Made by a program: the position numbers and the translations under genes. A DNA stretch of 64,000 nucleotides from Luteimonas terrae (GTDB lineage: Bacteria > Pseudomonadota > Gammaproteobacteria > Xanthomonadales > Xanthomonadaceae), in the NCBI RefSeq assembly GCF_004358165.1, contig NZ_SMTG01000004.1, positions 372,001-436,000 of the forward strand. Direction: 5' to 3'. Positions 1-8,293 of the stretch are shown here, in pieces; the first letter of the stretch is position 1, and the number at the start of each line of letters is the position of its first letter. The notes under the pieces were generated by a model. That model made no database searches. It was not told where the DNA came from and worked only from the letters and a program-made list of their open reading frames with translations.

Positions 1-1
1 G

Positions 2-1777
2 CGCTTCATCGCGCGCGACGGCGACACGGCGCAGCTGGTGGATTTCGAGCATCTCGCGCTGCGCGAATGCACCGCGATGCACCGGCGCATCAAGCGCGAT
101 CTGGAAGCGCAGGGTGTGTCGCTCACCCCGCTCATGCTGGTGCAGGTGCCTGACGGCAAGGACGCGCAGGAGGCAGCGCGCCGCTATCTGGTCGACACCC
201 TGCAGTTCGATCCCACTGCGGTACGCGTACATACCGCTGCCGAGCCCGATCCGGATCTACTGGCGCTTGCACACGATCCAACGGTCGAGGTGCTGATCTT
301 CAAGATGGCAGTGGCCCTCGGATTCGACGCGCCGCGCGCGTTCACACTCGCCGCATTGCGGGGCGCGCGCGACGTGTCGTTCGGCGTACAGGTGATCGGT
401 CGGATCGTGAGGCGTCATGCCCTGCTACAGCCGCGGATTGACCTGCCGCCCGTGCTCGATCATGGCTACGTGTTTCTGGCCAATGCCGAATCACAGGAAG
501 GCCTGCTGGAGGCCGGCACCCAGATCAACACGCTGACCACACAAGCGCCGGAACTGGGTACCCAGACGGTGGTCACCGTGGTGGGAGATGCCACGCGTTT
601 GCAGGTCGTGCGTAGCGGCGAACCGCTGAGTCTGTTGGTCGCGGATGGTGCGGCCAGTCTCGTGGATACGACACAAGGCGGTGACGACAGGCCGCTAGGC
701 GATATGAAGAACGCCGACGGCGCGTTACGCGATACGCCGTTCTCCGGCTTTGCAGAGGTGACCCAGGCCTTGCTCGAGATCGCAGGTAGCACTGGCGACG
801 CTTCGGCGACAGCGATCGCCGGCGTGACCAATGCGCTTTCGCTGGCACAGGACGCGTTTTATCGGTACCCGCGTCGCGAGGATGCGCCGGCCACGTTGCG
901 GGGTGAGGCATTGCCGCCTCCCCCTACTGACTTCGAGGCGGGCCTTGCAGCGCATGTGGATTTTTCCGCAGAGGTGCTCAACGACCGAACGCGCGGCCGC
1001 GTCCAGGTGCAGCGCGTTGACAGCGGTTTGTTTGAACGCAACGGAATCGCCGAGGACGGCGCGGACGTATGGGCCAGCCTGTCGACAGAGGCGGTCGCAG
1101 ATCGAGCCGAGCAGATTCGTCTGCGTCTACGCGAAGCCAATGACCGCGAACTCTATGCCCGTCTGCTGGAACGCTTCGTCCAAGCCATTGAGGCATCGGG
1201 CGCCGAGGTTCCAGCGGACGAGGAAACGCGCATGCAGCAGCTCGATCTGGTGTTGGTGCGACGACCCCACCTGCTGCGTGATGCGTTCCGCCGTCTACGC
1301 CAGCACCAGATCAGGGACATCGATGTCGCGCTTGCGGCAGAACTTCAAAGCGATCATCGGCTGCGTGCGGCGAACAAAGGGCTGTATGGTGTATTCCCGC
1401 CAGGCATGAACAACGACGAGCATGCAATCGCCGAACAGCTGGATCGACACCCGCTCGTCAGATGGTGGCATCGCAATGTGCCGCATCACGGGGTAGGCCT
1501 CTATCGCTGGGACGATGGCGCCGGCTTCTATCCCGATTTTGTTGTCAGCCTTCCGGACCGACCGGGCGACGGCATCGCCCTGCTCGAGCCGAAGGGCGCC
1601 CACCTCTGGGGTCTTGAAAGCGAAGTAGAGAAAAGCGCAGCCGTGCATCAAGACTATGGACGCGTCTTCATGGTTGGGCGCAAACGCGGAGAACGCGATT
1701 TCACGTTCCTGCGCCCACTTGGCAACCGGTTGCAAAGCGACGGCACTTTCAGCATCGACAGACTGCGATTTCCTTAG
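2..1777 (+). CDS. SF2 helicase C-terminal part with PD-(D/E)XK-like nuclease motif (5' truncated)
   Basis: The frame is open from the first bases of the window, so only the C-terminal ~591 residues are present and the GTG at 38 is not a convincing start. Seen: a RecA2-like segment with a motif V-like stretch (FKMAVALGFDAPRA, near nt 299-340) and a motif VI-like stretch (GVQVIGRIVRR, near nt 386-420), then a long alpha-helical region, then FYPDFVV (about nt 1526) followed by LLEPKG (about nt 1580), which fits the PD...ExK core of a restriction-type nuclease. Known: this helicase plus PD-ExK order occurs in type III Res subunits and related helicase-nucleases. Inferred: a DNA restriction or repair helicase-nuclease. 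Walker A/B motifs would lie upstream and cannot be checked. No methylase (Mod) follows, so a classical type III system is not shown on this side. Confidence 0.72.
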   Translation, partial: RFIARDGDTAQLVDFEHLALRECTAMHRRIKRDLEAQGVSLTPLMLVQVPDGKDAQEAARRYLVDTLQFDPTAVRVHTAAEPDPDLLALAHDPTVEVLIFKMAVALGFDAPRAFTLAALRGARDVSFGVQVIGRIVRRHALLQPRIDLPPVLDHGYVFLANAESQEGLLEAGTQINTLTTQAPELGTQTVVTVVGDATRLQVVRSGEPLSLLVADGAASLVDTTQGGDDRPLGDMKNADGALRDTPFSGFAEVTQALLEIAGSTGDASATAIAGVTNALSLAQDAFYRYPRREDAPATLRGEALPPPPTDFEAGLAAHVDFSAEVLNDRTRGRVQVQRVDSGLFERNGIAEDGADVWASLSTEAVADRAEQIRLRLREANDRELYARLLERFVQAIEASGAEVPADEETRMQQLDLVLVRRPHLLRDAFRRLRQHQIRDIDVALAAELQSDHRLRAANKGLYGVFPPGMNNDEHAIAEQLDRHPLVRWWHRNVPHHGVGLYRWDDGAGFYPDFVVSLPDRPGDGIALLEPKGAHLWGLESEVEKSAAVHQDYGRVFMVGRKRGERDFTFLRPLGNRLQSDGTFSIDRLRFP

Positions 1778-1841
1778 CTCCGAGCGTCGAGGACCTTCGA
1801 AGCCTGACCCGCAGTCCGGAGCGTGAGCCAGCATCGAGCCC

Positions 1842-1874
1842 AAAGAAAAAGGCGCCCGACGGGCGCCTTTTTTT
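1842..1874. terminator. Bidirectional intrinsic terminator
   Basis: A perfect 7-bp stem (GGCGCCC 1851-1857, loop GAC, GGGCGCC 1861-1867) is followed by seven T on the plus strand (1868-1874). It is preceded by an A-rich run (1842-1850) that gives a U tract for minus-strand transcripts. It sits between the convergent ends of the helicase gene and the bacteriophytochrome gene and can serve both. Confidence 0.85.
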
Positions 1875-1893
1875 GTTCCGCGCAACGGGACGA

Positions 1894-3615
1894 TCAGTCC
1901 GCGTTGGCGACGCTCGGCGTGCCGATCAGCGACTGCAGATCGCTCTCGAGCTTGTTGATGCGCTCCGACAGCTGGGCCGATTCCTGCGGACTGACGTGCA
2001 CCAGACCTTCGAGCAGTTCGGACAGCTGCAGCAGGCGCGCCCGCTGGTCGCGCACGTCCAGACGCACGCGGTGCGCCTGCATGTCGCCAACCTCGGCATG
2101 CACCGCACGGCGGCGATAGCGCTCGCGCAGCATCATGTGCAGACGGCCGACGATGCGACGGTCGCCGTCGCTCCACGGCGCGCTGGTGCCGCGCACGGTT
2201 TCGTGCCACGCCGAGAAGCTCGCGCGCGGACCGATCTTCTCGCCGTCCTCGTTGACCAGGAACGGTTCGTCCGGCCGGCCGGCCCAGCGCACTTCCTCGA
2301 CCTCTTCGCAGCGGAAGAAGAACACCCACTCGTTCTTCGCCAGATCCAGCGGCAGTGCGAGGACGCCCGCCAGGCCGTCGGCCGCCTCGACGTTGCCGGC
2401 CCAGTCGACGGCGCGCTCGGTGCTGACCGCGCCGGTGCCGGTGTTGCTGCGCTGCAGCCAGTCGAGCAGACCGGGCAGCTGGGTCTCGTCCGGTGCACGA
2501 CCGGCGCTGTACCAGTGACCGCCCTGCACCAGACCGACGCCGTCGCAGTCGATCGCGCGGTTGAGCAGGTCGAGTTCACCCTGCATCGCCAGACGCGGAT
2601 CGGCGGCGTTGTCGAGACGCAGCGCCAGCGTGTCGCGCACGCTGCGTGCGTTCTCTTCGAGCGCGATCGCGTGCTGCTGTTCGCGCGAGGCCACGCGCAT
2701 CGACACGAACAGACCGAACAGGTCGGCCGCGGCGCGCACGCCCGGCGGCACGCGGCGCGCGGTGCGGTGGTGACAGGCGATCAGGCCCCACAGGCGACCA
2801 CCGGAAATGATCGAGATCGACATCGACGCGACCACGCGCATGTTCGCCAGATATTCCAGATGCACCGGCGACACGCTGCGCAGCGCCATCTGTCCCAGAT
2901 CGAGCGGCGCGCCGCGGCTGTCGCGGTCGGGCAGGATCGGCACCGGCACGTAGGTCGCATCGGGGATCACGCGGATGCGGTTGCGCAGGTACAGCGAACG
3001 CGCCTGCACCGGAATGTCCGACGCCGGATAACGCAGGCCCATGTAGGCCGGCAATGCGGAGTCGCGCGACTCGGCCACCACCTCGCCCGAATCATCGTGG
3101 CGGAAGCGGTAGACCATGACGCGGTCGTAGCCGGTCAGCAGGCGCACCTGCTCGGCGACGCGCTGGTTGAAATCGTCGATGTCCTCGCTCGCGGCGACGC
3201 GCGCGATCATCGTCTGCGCGACCACCGTCGGCGAACGCTCGCCGGCACTGCGCGGCTGGGGTTCGATCTCGATGTGCACCAGACCGTCGGCCACGTGCAC
3301 GCTGATGTCGCACAGGTTCGCCATCGGGCCGATGTTGCCGACCGCCGCACGCTGCGGCGGCGCACCGGGCTCGCCGAACCCGATGGTTTCGGCGATCGCC
3401 TGGATGAGATCGTCGGTCAGGAACTCGCGCAGCGAATGCCGCAGCATTTCCTCGGGCGTCGCGCCGGTCAGCGCTTCGACGTTCGCAGAGACGTGACGGA
3501 TGGTCCAGTCGGGCAGCTGGCAGGTGATCAGATATCCGTGCGGCTGGATCGCGCCGGACAGATGGATGGGTTCGTTGGCGCATTCCTGCAACGCGCGCTG
3601 GAGTGCTGGGTTCAT
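1894..3615 (-). CDS. bphP: Bacteriophytochrome photosensory protein without enzymatic output domain
   Basis: A 573-residue red/far-red photoreceptor. Domain order: short N-terminal tail with Cys12 (ECANEPIHLSG context, the biliverdin-attachment Cys of bacteriophytochromes), PAS (~15-110), GAF (~130-305) with PASDIP at 197-202 (Asp200), His252 and CHH at 281-283, then PHY (~315-490) with tongue motifs WAGRP (444-448) and PRASF (463-467). After PHY only about 75 residues remain; they are predicted to be helical/coiled-coil, with no histidine kinase H/N boxes, GGDEF or PAS9-type output. The ATG at 3615 gives ATGA overlap with the stop of the upstream heme oxygenase gene, so chromophore synthesis and apoprotein are co-translated. 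Signalling is probably through a protein partner or the terminal coiled coil (inference). Confidence 0.93.
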   Translation of the reverse strand: MNPALQRALQECANEPIHLSGAIQPHGYLITCQLPDWTIRHVSANVEALTGATPEEMLRHSLREFLTDDLIQAIAETIGFGEPGAPPQRAAVGNIGPMANLCDISVHVADGLVHIEIEPQPRSAGERSPTVVAQTMIARVAASEDIDDFNQRVAEQVRLLTGYDRVMVYRFRHDDSGEVVAESRDSALPAYMGLRYPASDIPVQARSLYLRNRIRVIPDATYVPVPILPDRDSRGAPLDLGQMALRSVSPVHLEYLANMRVVASMSISIISGGRLWGLIACHHRTARRVPPGVRAAADLFGLFVSMRVASREQQHAIALEENARSVRDTLALRLDNAADPRLAMQGELDLLNRAIDCDGVGLVQGGHWYSAGRAPDETQLPGLLDWLQRSNTGTGAVSTERAVDWAGNVEAADGLAGVLALPLDLAKNEWVFFFRCEEVEEVRWAGRPDEPFLVNEDGEKIGPRASFSAWHETVRGTSAPWSDGDRRIVGRLHMMLRERYRRRAVHAEVGDMQAHRVRLDVRDQRARLLQLSELLEGLVHVSPQESAQLSERINKLESDLQSLIGTPSVANAD

Positions 3616-4196
3616 GCGGCGGGTCCCTGTAGCGAATCGGGAATCATGTGGGCACTTCGTTCGAAGCAACTCTGCACCAGCGCGAATGCGTCACGCGCGC
3701 CCTGCAACAGCGGGTCGGCGGGTCGATCACTTCCGGCGCGCGCGGCGAGGCGCTCGAGCACCGTCTTCCACTCGGTGCCGGCGGCATGTCGCGCGAGGAA
3801 GCACGCACCCGCCGCTTCGCTGTAGCCCAGCGACTGCACGCCACGCAGCAGATGGCGCGCGCCGAGGCTGCTGCCGGCCATGACGTATTCCCAGCCCAGA
3901 CGTTCGTCGGCATCGCGGGTGAATCCCCGCACGCCCGAAGGCGGCATGGGCGCCAGCCCCAGATGACGCAGATCGTTGGCAAGCCAGAACGACAGACGCG
4001 GCACCGCGTCGATGACGATTTCGAAATCCGCCGCAAAGCGGTGCATGCCGATCAGATAACGCGCATACGCACGCGGCGTGCCGAGCCCGTCCGCGAAACA
4101 CGCGTCGACGCGTGCATGCAGGTCCGAAGTCCCGGCACGCAGCAAAGCGCGCAGATCATGCCGATCCGCGCCAAGTTCGCGTGCAGTCGTATTCAT
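3612..4196 (-). CDS. bphO: Biliverdin-producing heme oxygenase
   Basis: A 194-residue protein of the HemO/BphO family. It opens heme to biliverdin IX-alpha, the chromophore of the downstream bacteriophytochrome. Seen: the helix with the proximal heme His27 (TSDLHARVD context) and the distal-helix glycine motif GSSLGAR (108-114). The length matches bacterial heme oxygenases. The ATG at 4196 is preferred; a longer version from GTG at 4220 adds eight unremarkable residues. Its stop overlaps the phytochrome start (ATGA at 3612-3615), forming a two-gene bphO-bphP operon. The 123 bp upstream separate it from the divergent oleB-like gene. No clear Shine-Dalgarno sequence is visible before 4196. Confidence 0.9.
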   Translation of the reverse strand: MNTTARELGADRHDLRALLRAGTSDLHARVDACFADGLGTPRAYARYLIGMHRFAADFEIVIDAVPRLSFWLANDLRHLGLAPMPPSGVRGFTRDADERLGWEYVMAGSSLGARHLLRGVQSLGYSEAAGACFLARHAAGTEWKTVLERLAARAGSDRPADPLLQGARDAFALVQSCFERSAHMIPDSLQGPAA

Positions 4197-4319
4197 TTTT
4201 ACAGCATACGCCGATGCCACGCGGGGCGCTGCCGGTCAACGCGCATAGCGGCGAAGAAACCGGTGCAGGTACAGGCAGCTGAACGGGTTTCGCAGCCCGG
4301 ATCAGCCGCCCCCTCTACA

Positions 4320-5261
4320 ATGAACGCATTCATTGTGAACGAAGCGGTCTTCCAGCCCATGCAGCGCCCCGACTATCCCTTCACCGGTCACCGTTTCGAA
4401 GCGCGTCCGGGCGTACAGCTGCACTATCTCGACGAGGGTCCGCGCGACGGCGAGATCGTCCTGATGCTGCATGGCAACCCGTCGTGGAGCTACTACTGGC
4501 GCCACCTGGTGCTGGGCCTGCGCGACCGCTACCGCTGCATCGTGCCCGACCACATCGGCATGGGCCTGTCGGACAAGCCCGATGACGCGCCAGGCGCGCT
4601 GCCGCGCTACGACTACACGCTGTCCAATCGCGTCGAGGATATCGGCGCGTTGCTTGCGCATCTGGGCATCGACGGACCGCTGACGCTGGCGGTGCACGAC
4701 TGGGGCGGCATGATCGGCTTCGGCTGGGCGCTCGAGCACATGCCGCAGGTCAAGCGGCTGGTGATCACCAACACGGCCGCATTTCCGCTGCCGGGCGACA
4801 AGCCGATGCCGTGGCAGATCGCGCTCGGTCGCGACTACACCGTCGGCGAATGGATCATCCGAGGCTTCAACGCGTTTTCCGGTGGCGCCTCGTATTTCGG
4901 CGTCGAACAGCGCATGCCGGCGGACGTGCGTCGGGCCTACGTCGCGCCCTACGACTCCTGGGCCAACCGCATCAGCACCGTGCGCTTCATGCAGGACATT
5001 CCGCTCGGTCCGAAGGATCGCGCCTGGCCCCTGCTCGAGGCGGCCGGCAAGCGGCTGCCCGACTACGCCGACCGCCCGGCGTTCATCGGCTGGGGCCTGA
5101 AGGATTTCGTGTTCGACCACCACTTCCTCGCCGGCTTCCGCGCGGCGCTGCCGCAGGCCGAGGTCATGGCCTTCGAGGATGCGGGCCATTACGTGCTCGA
5201 AGACAAGCACGCGGTGCTGGTGCCGGCGATCCGGTCGTTCCTGGACGCGCATCCGCTCTGA
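4320..5261 (+). CDS. oleB: OleB-like alpha/beta hydrolase (haloalkane dehalogenase family)
   Basis: A 313-residue alpha/beta hydrolase. Seen: oxyanion-hole HGNPSW (51-56), PDHIGMGLSDKP, nucleophile motif HDWGG (126-130, Asp127 as in haloalkane dehalogenases) and catalytic GHYVLED (His290). Known: in Xanthomonadaceae this sequence type is OleB, the beta-lactone decarboxylase that makes cis-olefins in OleABCD hydrocarbon synthesis. The whole sequence reads like that family rather than a dehalogenase active on halides. OleA, OleC and OleD are not in this window, so the gene may be detached from the rest of the cluster. The ATG at 4320 is used; the ATG at 4359 (14 residues in) is also possible because neither has a strong ribosome-binding site. 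Confidence 0.82.
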   Translation: MNAFIVNEAVFQPMQRPDYPFTGHRFEARPGVQLHYLDEGPRDGEIVLMLHGNPSWSYYWRHLVLGLRDRYRCIVPDHIGMGLSDKPDDAPGALPRYDYTLSNRVEDIGALLAHLGIDGPLTLAVHDWGGMIGFGWALEHMPQVKRLVITNTAAFPLPGDKPMPWQIALGRDYTVGEWIIRGFNAFSGGASYFGVEQRMPADVRRAYVAPYDSWANRISTVRFMQDIPLGPKDRAWPLLEAAGKRLPDYADRPAFIGWGLKDFVFDHHFLAGFRAALPQAEVMAFEDAGHYVLEDKHAVLVPAIRSFLDAHPL

Positions 5262-5268
5262 GGTGTTC

Positions 5269-5284
5269 GCGGGCATTTGCCCGC
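5269..5284. terminator. Possible terminator hairpin between convergent genes
   Basis: GCGGGC (5269-5274), loop ATTT, GCCCGC (5279-5284) forms a perfect 6-bp GC stem between the stops of the oleB-like gene and the convergent cysteine-cluster gene. There is no T tract, so function as an intrinsic terminator is uncertain. Confidence 0.35.
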
Positions 5285-5296
5285 AGCGGTTCCCGG

Positions 5297-5728
5297 TCAG
5301 GCCTGCAGGCTGGCGACCGCCATCGGGGCGGCCGCCGGCGGCGGCTCCGGCACGTCGATCGCCTCCACCAGCACGACGCTGATCGACCGCGCCCAATCGG
5401 CGGTGGTCAGCACCGGCAGTCCGTGCGCGCTGCGCGCCTTGTCGCACTGCGGACTGGCCGCGCCGTGTTCCCACGAGGCCTGCACGTCGCGGCACGGCTG
5501 CGGACGCACGGGATGGATCGAACAGCGCGAGTGGCGGCCGATGTCCGCGTCGAGTGCGATGCATCGTGGCTGCGCTTCCCAAGTGCCGCGCATCACGGCC
5601 TGGTGCGGCCCGAAAGCTTCGGTCAGGGCATGGGGCACCACACCGCCGGCGGCATCGGTCTCCATCCAGTGCATCGACACCCGGTAGTGGGCGCAGCAGG
5701 CGCCACAGGTCATACACGGATGGCGCAT
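5297..5728 (-). CDS. YkgJ-family cysteine-cluster protein
   Basis: 143 residues from the ATG at 5728 (longer in-frame extensions upstream lack family similarity). Seen: an N-terminal CxxCxxCC cluster (MRHPCMTCGACC), then further cysteines in PRCIALD, SRCSIHP, QPCRDV and QCDKA spacing. This is the pattern of the YkgJ/UPF0153 family of zinc- or iron-chelating proteins. The C-terminus is Ala/Pro-rich. The cellular role of the family is not established; metal or iron-sulfur binding is the usual suggestion. It is transcribed in the same direction as the thioesterase gene upstream (start 6291) but separated by 92 bp. Confidence 0.85.
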   Translation of the reverse strand: MRHPCMTCGACCAHYRVSMHWMETDAAGGVVPHALTEAFGPHQAVMRGTWEAQPRCIALDADIGRHSRCSIHPVRPQPCRDVQASWEHGAASPQCDKARSAHGLPVLTTADWARSISVVLVEAIDVPEPPPAAAPMAVASLQA

Positions 5729-5820
5729 GGGACGACCGGCAATGGCGGCGGAAGGAGCGCGAATTCTTCGCAGCCGCCGGTCCCTGCGCAAGTGCCGCGG
5801 CAATGGGCCGCGGCGGGGAT

Positions 5821-6291
5821 TCAGGCGTTGGCGGCCGGGCGACGGATCGCCACGTAACGCGCCTGCATTTCGGTCGCCGTGCCGCCGTCGGGCAGGCCGA
5901 TGCGCGCGGTCAGCGCGACCCGCGCGCGGCCGCGTTCGCGCAGGGTGCGGGCGAAGGTGTTCCAGTCAGCGTCGGCATCGAGCGTGGCCTCCGCTTCGAG
6001 GTCGTCGAGCAGCGGCGCGCGGTACTTCACCGACGAATCGGCGACGTAGACCTCGGCGTCGAGTCCGGCCTGCTCCACGCGCAGCGTCACCAGCCCCCAG
6101 GCCGCCAGCGTCATCACCGACACCAGGCTGCCGCCGAAGGCCGAACCCTTGTCGTTGACGTGCGAAGCGAGCGGCGCATGCAGGCGCAACCGCTCGCCGT
6201 CGTAGCCGGCCACGGAGACATCCATGGCGGCGACCGGCGGCATCGAGGCGTAGTACGCCTCGAGGGCGCGGAGCGAATCGTCGAGCGTCAT
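5821..6291 (-). CDS. Hotdog-fold thioesterase (YiiD C-terminal-domain type)
   Basis: 156 residues from the ATG at 6291. The sequence shows the single hotdog-fold layout of the YiiD_C thioesterase group: an LRLHAPLASHVNDKGSAFGG segment containing the conserved N-D-K-G-x-x-F-G-G active-site helix entry, then VYVADSSVKYRAPL and a terminal RYVAIR strand. Such proteins are thought to hydrolyse acyl-CoA or acyl-ACP, but the substrate is unknown. It is divergent from hemD with 75 bp between starts, which must contain both promoters. Confidence 0.8.
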   Translation of the reverse strand: MTLDDSLRALEAYYASMPPVAAMDVSVAGYDGERLRLHAPLASHVNDKGSAFGGSLVSVMTLAAWGLVTLRVEQAGLDAEVYVADSSVKYRAPLLDDLEAEATLDADADWNTFARTLRERGRARVALTARIGLPDGGTATEMQARYVAIRRPAANA

Positions 6292-6366
6292 GCAGGGAGT
6301 TCCTGTGGGGGAAGGCACGCGGTCGTCCGGCTTGCGCCGCATCACCGCAGCCACCAAGCTTGGCGC

Positions 6367-7140
6367 ATGCATCCCGCGCCGGCTTTCCCGCATCAGGCGG
6401 GATGTTACGTCATCTCCCTGCGACCTTCCGGAGCGCATGACGCACTTCGACACGCGGCCAATCGCATGCGCATGCGTATGTTCGCGCTGTCGCCGTGGCG
6501 CATCGTGCAGCGCGATGACGACGCTACGCGCGCCGCACTGCATGCGGCGCTGAACGCAGACCTCGTCGTGTTCACCAGTCCGCCCGCGGTCGCGGCCACA
6601 CACGTGCTGCAACCGCTCGTCGCACGCGACGACCAGGCCTGGCTTGCCGTCGGCGCAGGCACTGCGCGTGCGCTTGCGCGCGCCGGTGTCGCCAACGTCC
6701 AAGCCCCGCTGCGCATGGACAGCGAAGGCCTGCTGGCATTGCCGGCCTTGCGCGAGGTCGCCGGTCGCAGTGTCGGTCTGGTCACGGCGCCCGGCGGACG
6801 CGGCGTGATCGCCGATGCGTTACGCGGCGCGGGCGCGCGTGTCCATCGCGCGGACGTGTACATGCGCGTGCCGACGCCGCCATCGCCGACGCGCATCGCG
6901 CAGCTGATGGCATTGCCGGGCCCGTGGGTACTGCCGCTCAGCAGCGGCGAAGCCCTGCAGCGCACGCTCGACGCGTTGCCGGCCGAGGCCATTGCGCGCC
7001 TGCGCGAGGCGCGGGTGCTCGCGGCCAGCGACCGGCTTGCGGATTTCGCACGCGACGCGGGATTTCCGGACGTCGTCCGCGCTGCCGATGCGCGTCCGGC
7101 GTCCCTGCTCGCGGCGGCTGCGCCGTCGCAGGGTGCGTGA
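6367..7140 (+). CDS. hemD: Uroporphyrinogen-III synthase
   Basis: 257 residues. It cyclises hydroxymethylbilane to uroporphyrinogen III in heme/siroheme synthesis, in the cytoplasm. Seen: the N-terminal strand GCYVISLRPSGAHDALR, LSPWRIV, then DLVVFTSPPAV, a WLAVGAGTARAL segment, LVTAPGGRGVIAD, and the second-domain VLPLSSGEAL, all in the order expected of the two-lobed HemD fold. The ATG at 6367 gives the full first strand; internal ATGs near 6464-6478 would remove it. hemX and hemY, which often follow hemD, are absent here; the next gene is a small unknown on the opposite strand. Confidence 0.86.
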   Translation: MHPAPAFPHQAGCYVISLRPSGAHDALRHAANRMRMRMFALSPWRIVQRDDDATRAALHAALNADLVVFTSPPAVAATHVLQPLVARDDQAWLAVGAGTARALARAGVANVQAPLRMDSEGLLALPALREVAGRSVGLVTAPGGRGVIADALRGAGARVHRADVYMRVPTPPSPTRIAQLMALPGPWVLPLSSGEALQRTLDALPAEAIARLREARVLAASDRLADFARDAGFPDVVRAADARPASLLAAAAPSQGA

Positions 7141-7158
7141 CGACGCATCCCGGCTGCA

Positions 7159-7425
7159 TTACCAGCGCAGTGCGAAATGCGCGAACCAGTCCAGCTCACG
7201 CGTCCACGTCGCCTGCAGGCCACGGCGTGCCAGCTGTGCGACGACGCTATCGAGATCGACATCGGACATGCCACTGACGTCGACCGTCCATCCGAACTGC
7301 CGCGTGTCCGCGTGCGGACGCAGCCGCCATTGTTCAATCAACGCATTGCAGGTCCGACGCGGGGTGCGGCGTCGCGAGGTGCCATGCGTGGGCTGGCGCG
7401 GCGGATCATCGAGCGTGTCTTGCAT
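7159..7425 (-). CDS. Small conserved-looking hypothetical protein
   Basis: 88 residues from the ATG at 7425. Not recognised. It has a Pro/Arg-rich N-terminus, then a compact C-terminal part (roughly residues 30-88) with regular hydrophobic spacing, including FGWTVDVSGMSDVDLDSVV and ending in LDWFAHFALRW. That part reads like a small alpha/beta domain. Codon usage is like its neighbours and it fills the space up to the stop of hemD on the opposite strand. It is cytoplasmic as far as can be seen (no signal peptide or membrane segment). Confidence 0.5.
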   Translation of the reverse strand: MQDTLDDPPRQPTHGTSRRRTPRRTCNALIEQWRLRPHADTRQFGWTVDVSGMSDVDLDSVVAQLARRGLQATWTRELDWFAHFALRW

Positions 7426-7569
7426 GGAACGCGGTATCGTCGAAGCGGCGGGCACGATGCGGTGCGGTGCACACGCGCACAAGTGCGCGGCAATGACTGC
7501 GGTTCATGCGCGTGCAACAGTTGCAAGGCCCGACGCCGAGAGCCTGCAACGACGCGGCAGACCGGGTTG

Positions 7570-8184
7570 TCAGCGCGCGGCGGGTTGTCCGTCCGCGACG
7601 AGGGTCAGACCTTCGCTCAGCAGCCAGCGCGTCGCCAGCACCCGCTCGCGCTGCGGGCGGTCCTTGAGGACGTCGACCATCTGCCGGAACGAACTGCAGC
7701 GCGCCTGACGGCTTGCATCATCGGTGCCGGTTGCGGTGAGCCCGAGCATGAAACCGTCGTGCAGTAGCGTCGCGGTGACCGCGGCCGCGCGCAGCACCTG
7801 CTGCGCCATCGCAGGGTCGTAGGCCTGCGGCTGACCTTGCAGTCCGCTCATCGCCAGATCGGTGAACGCATTGGCGAAGCGGTTGCGGCTGGCCGGTCCG
7901 AGCGTGTCGACCGTGCGCTGGAACGCGGCGAGATCACGACGCGCGTCGGGTTCGAACAATGCGCACAGCGCGCGCGATTCGCGCGGATCGCGCGAGGACT
8001 GCAGCACGGCCTGGAACAGCGCGTCGATCGACGGCGTCGATGCACGCCGCAGCACATCGCCACCGGTCGACAGCACGGCGGCAGGATCGATCCGCGACAG
8101 ATCGATCTCGTACTGCTGGGCGGCGGACAGGCCCGGCGCGGCGCAGGCGGCGAGCAGCAGTGAGGTAGCGAACAGTCGGCGCAT
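7570..8184 (-). CDS. Exported protein of unknown function
   Basis: 204 residues from the ATG at 8184. It has a clear signal sequence (MRRLFATSLLLAACAAPGLSAA). LLAAC could be a lipobox with lipidated Cys14, but cleavage after the Ser-Ala-Ala further on by signal peptidase I is equally possible. The mature part is helical, with a repeated Asp/Arg-rich pattern and two cysteines (RALCALF and ARCSSF) that could pair in the periplasm. I do not recognise the family. Downstream 144 bp separate it from the small hypothetical gene. Confidence 0.68.
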   Translation of the reverse strand: MRRLFATSLLLAACAAPGLSAAQQYEIDLSRIDPAAVLSTGGDVLRRASTPSIDALFQAVLQSSRDPRESRALCALFEPDARRDLAAFQRTVDTLGPASRNRFANAFTDLAMSGLQGQPQAYDPAMAQQVLRAAAVTATLLHDGFMLGLTATGTDDASRQARCSSFRQMVDVLKDRPQRERVLATRWLLSEGLTLVADGQPAAR

Positions 8185-8293
8185 CGCGTTGGACTTCCGT
8201 GGACCGCGGTCGATAACCGCGAGTCTAGGCGGCAATGCCTGAATGCCCGGCGCCGTTTCCAGATGCGGACCTGTCGCGCGCCGCACAACCGGG

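Noticed and set aside
1873..3825. A plus-strand open frame opposite the bacteriophytochrome gene
   Set aside because: It is composed of Arg/His/Ala-rich sequence without motifs; the minus-strand frame carries the complete phytochrome signature.
4197..4245. A TTGACC and TATGCT pair considered as the bphO promoter
   Set aside because: The spacing between them is 25 bp, too long for a sigma-70 promoter.
4320..6291. A complete ole hydrocarbon cluster
   Set aside because: Only the OleB-like gene is present; the neighbours are a cysteine-cluster protein and a thioesterase with no resemblance to OleA, OleC or OleD.
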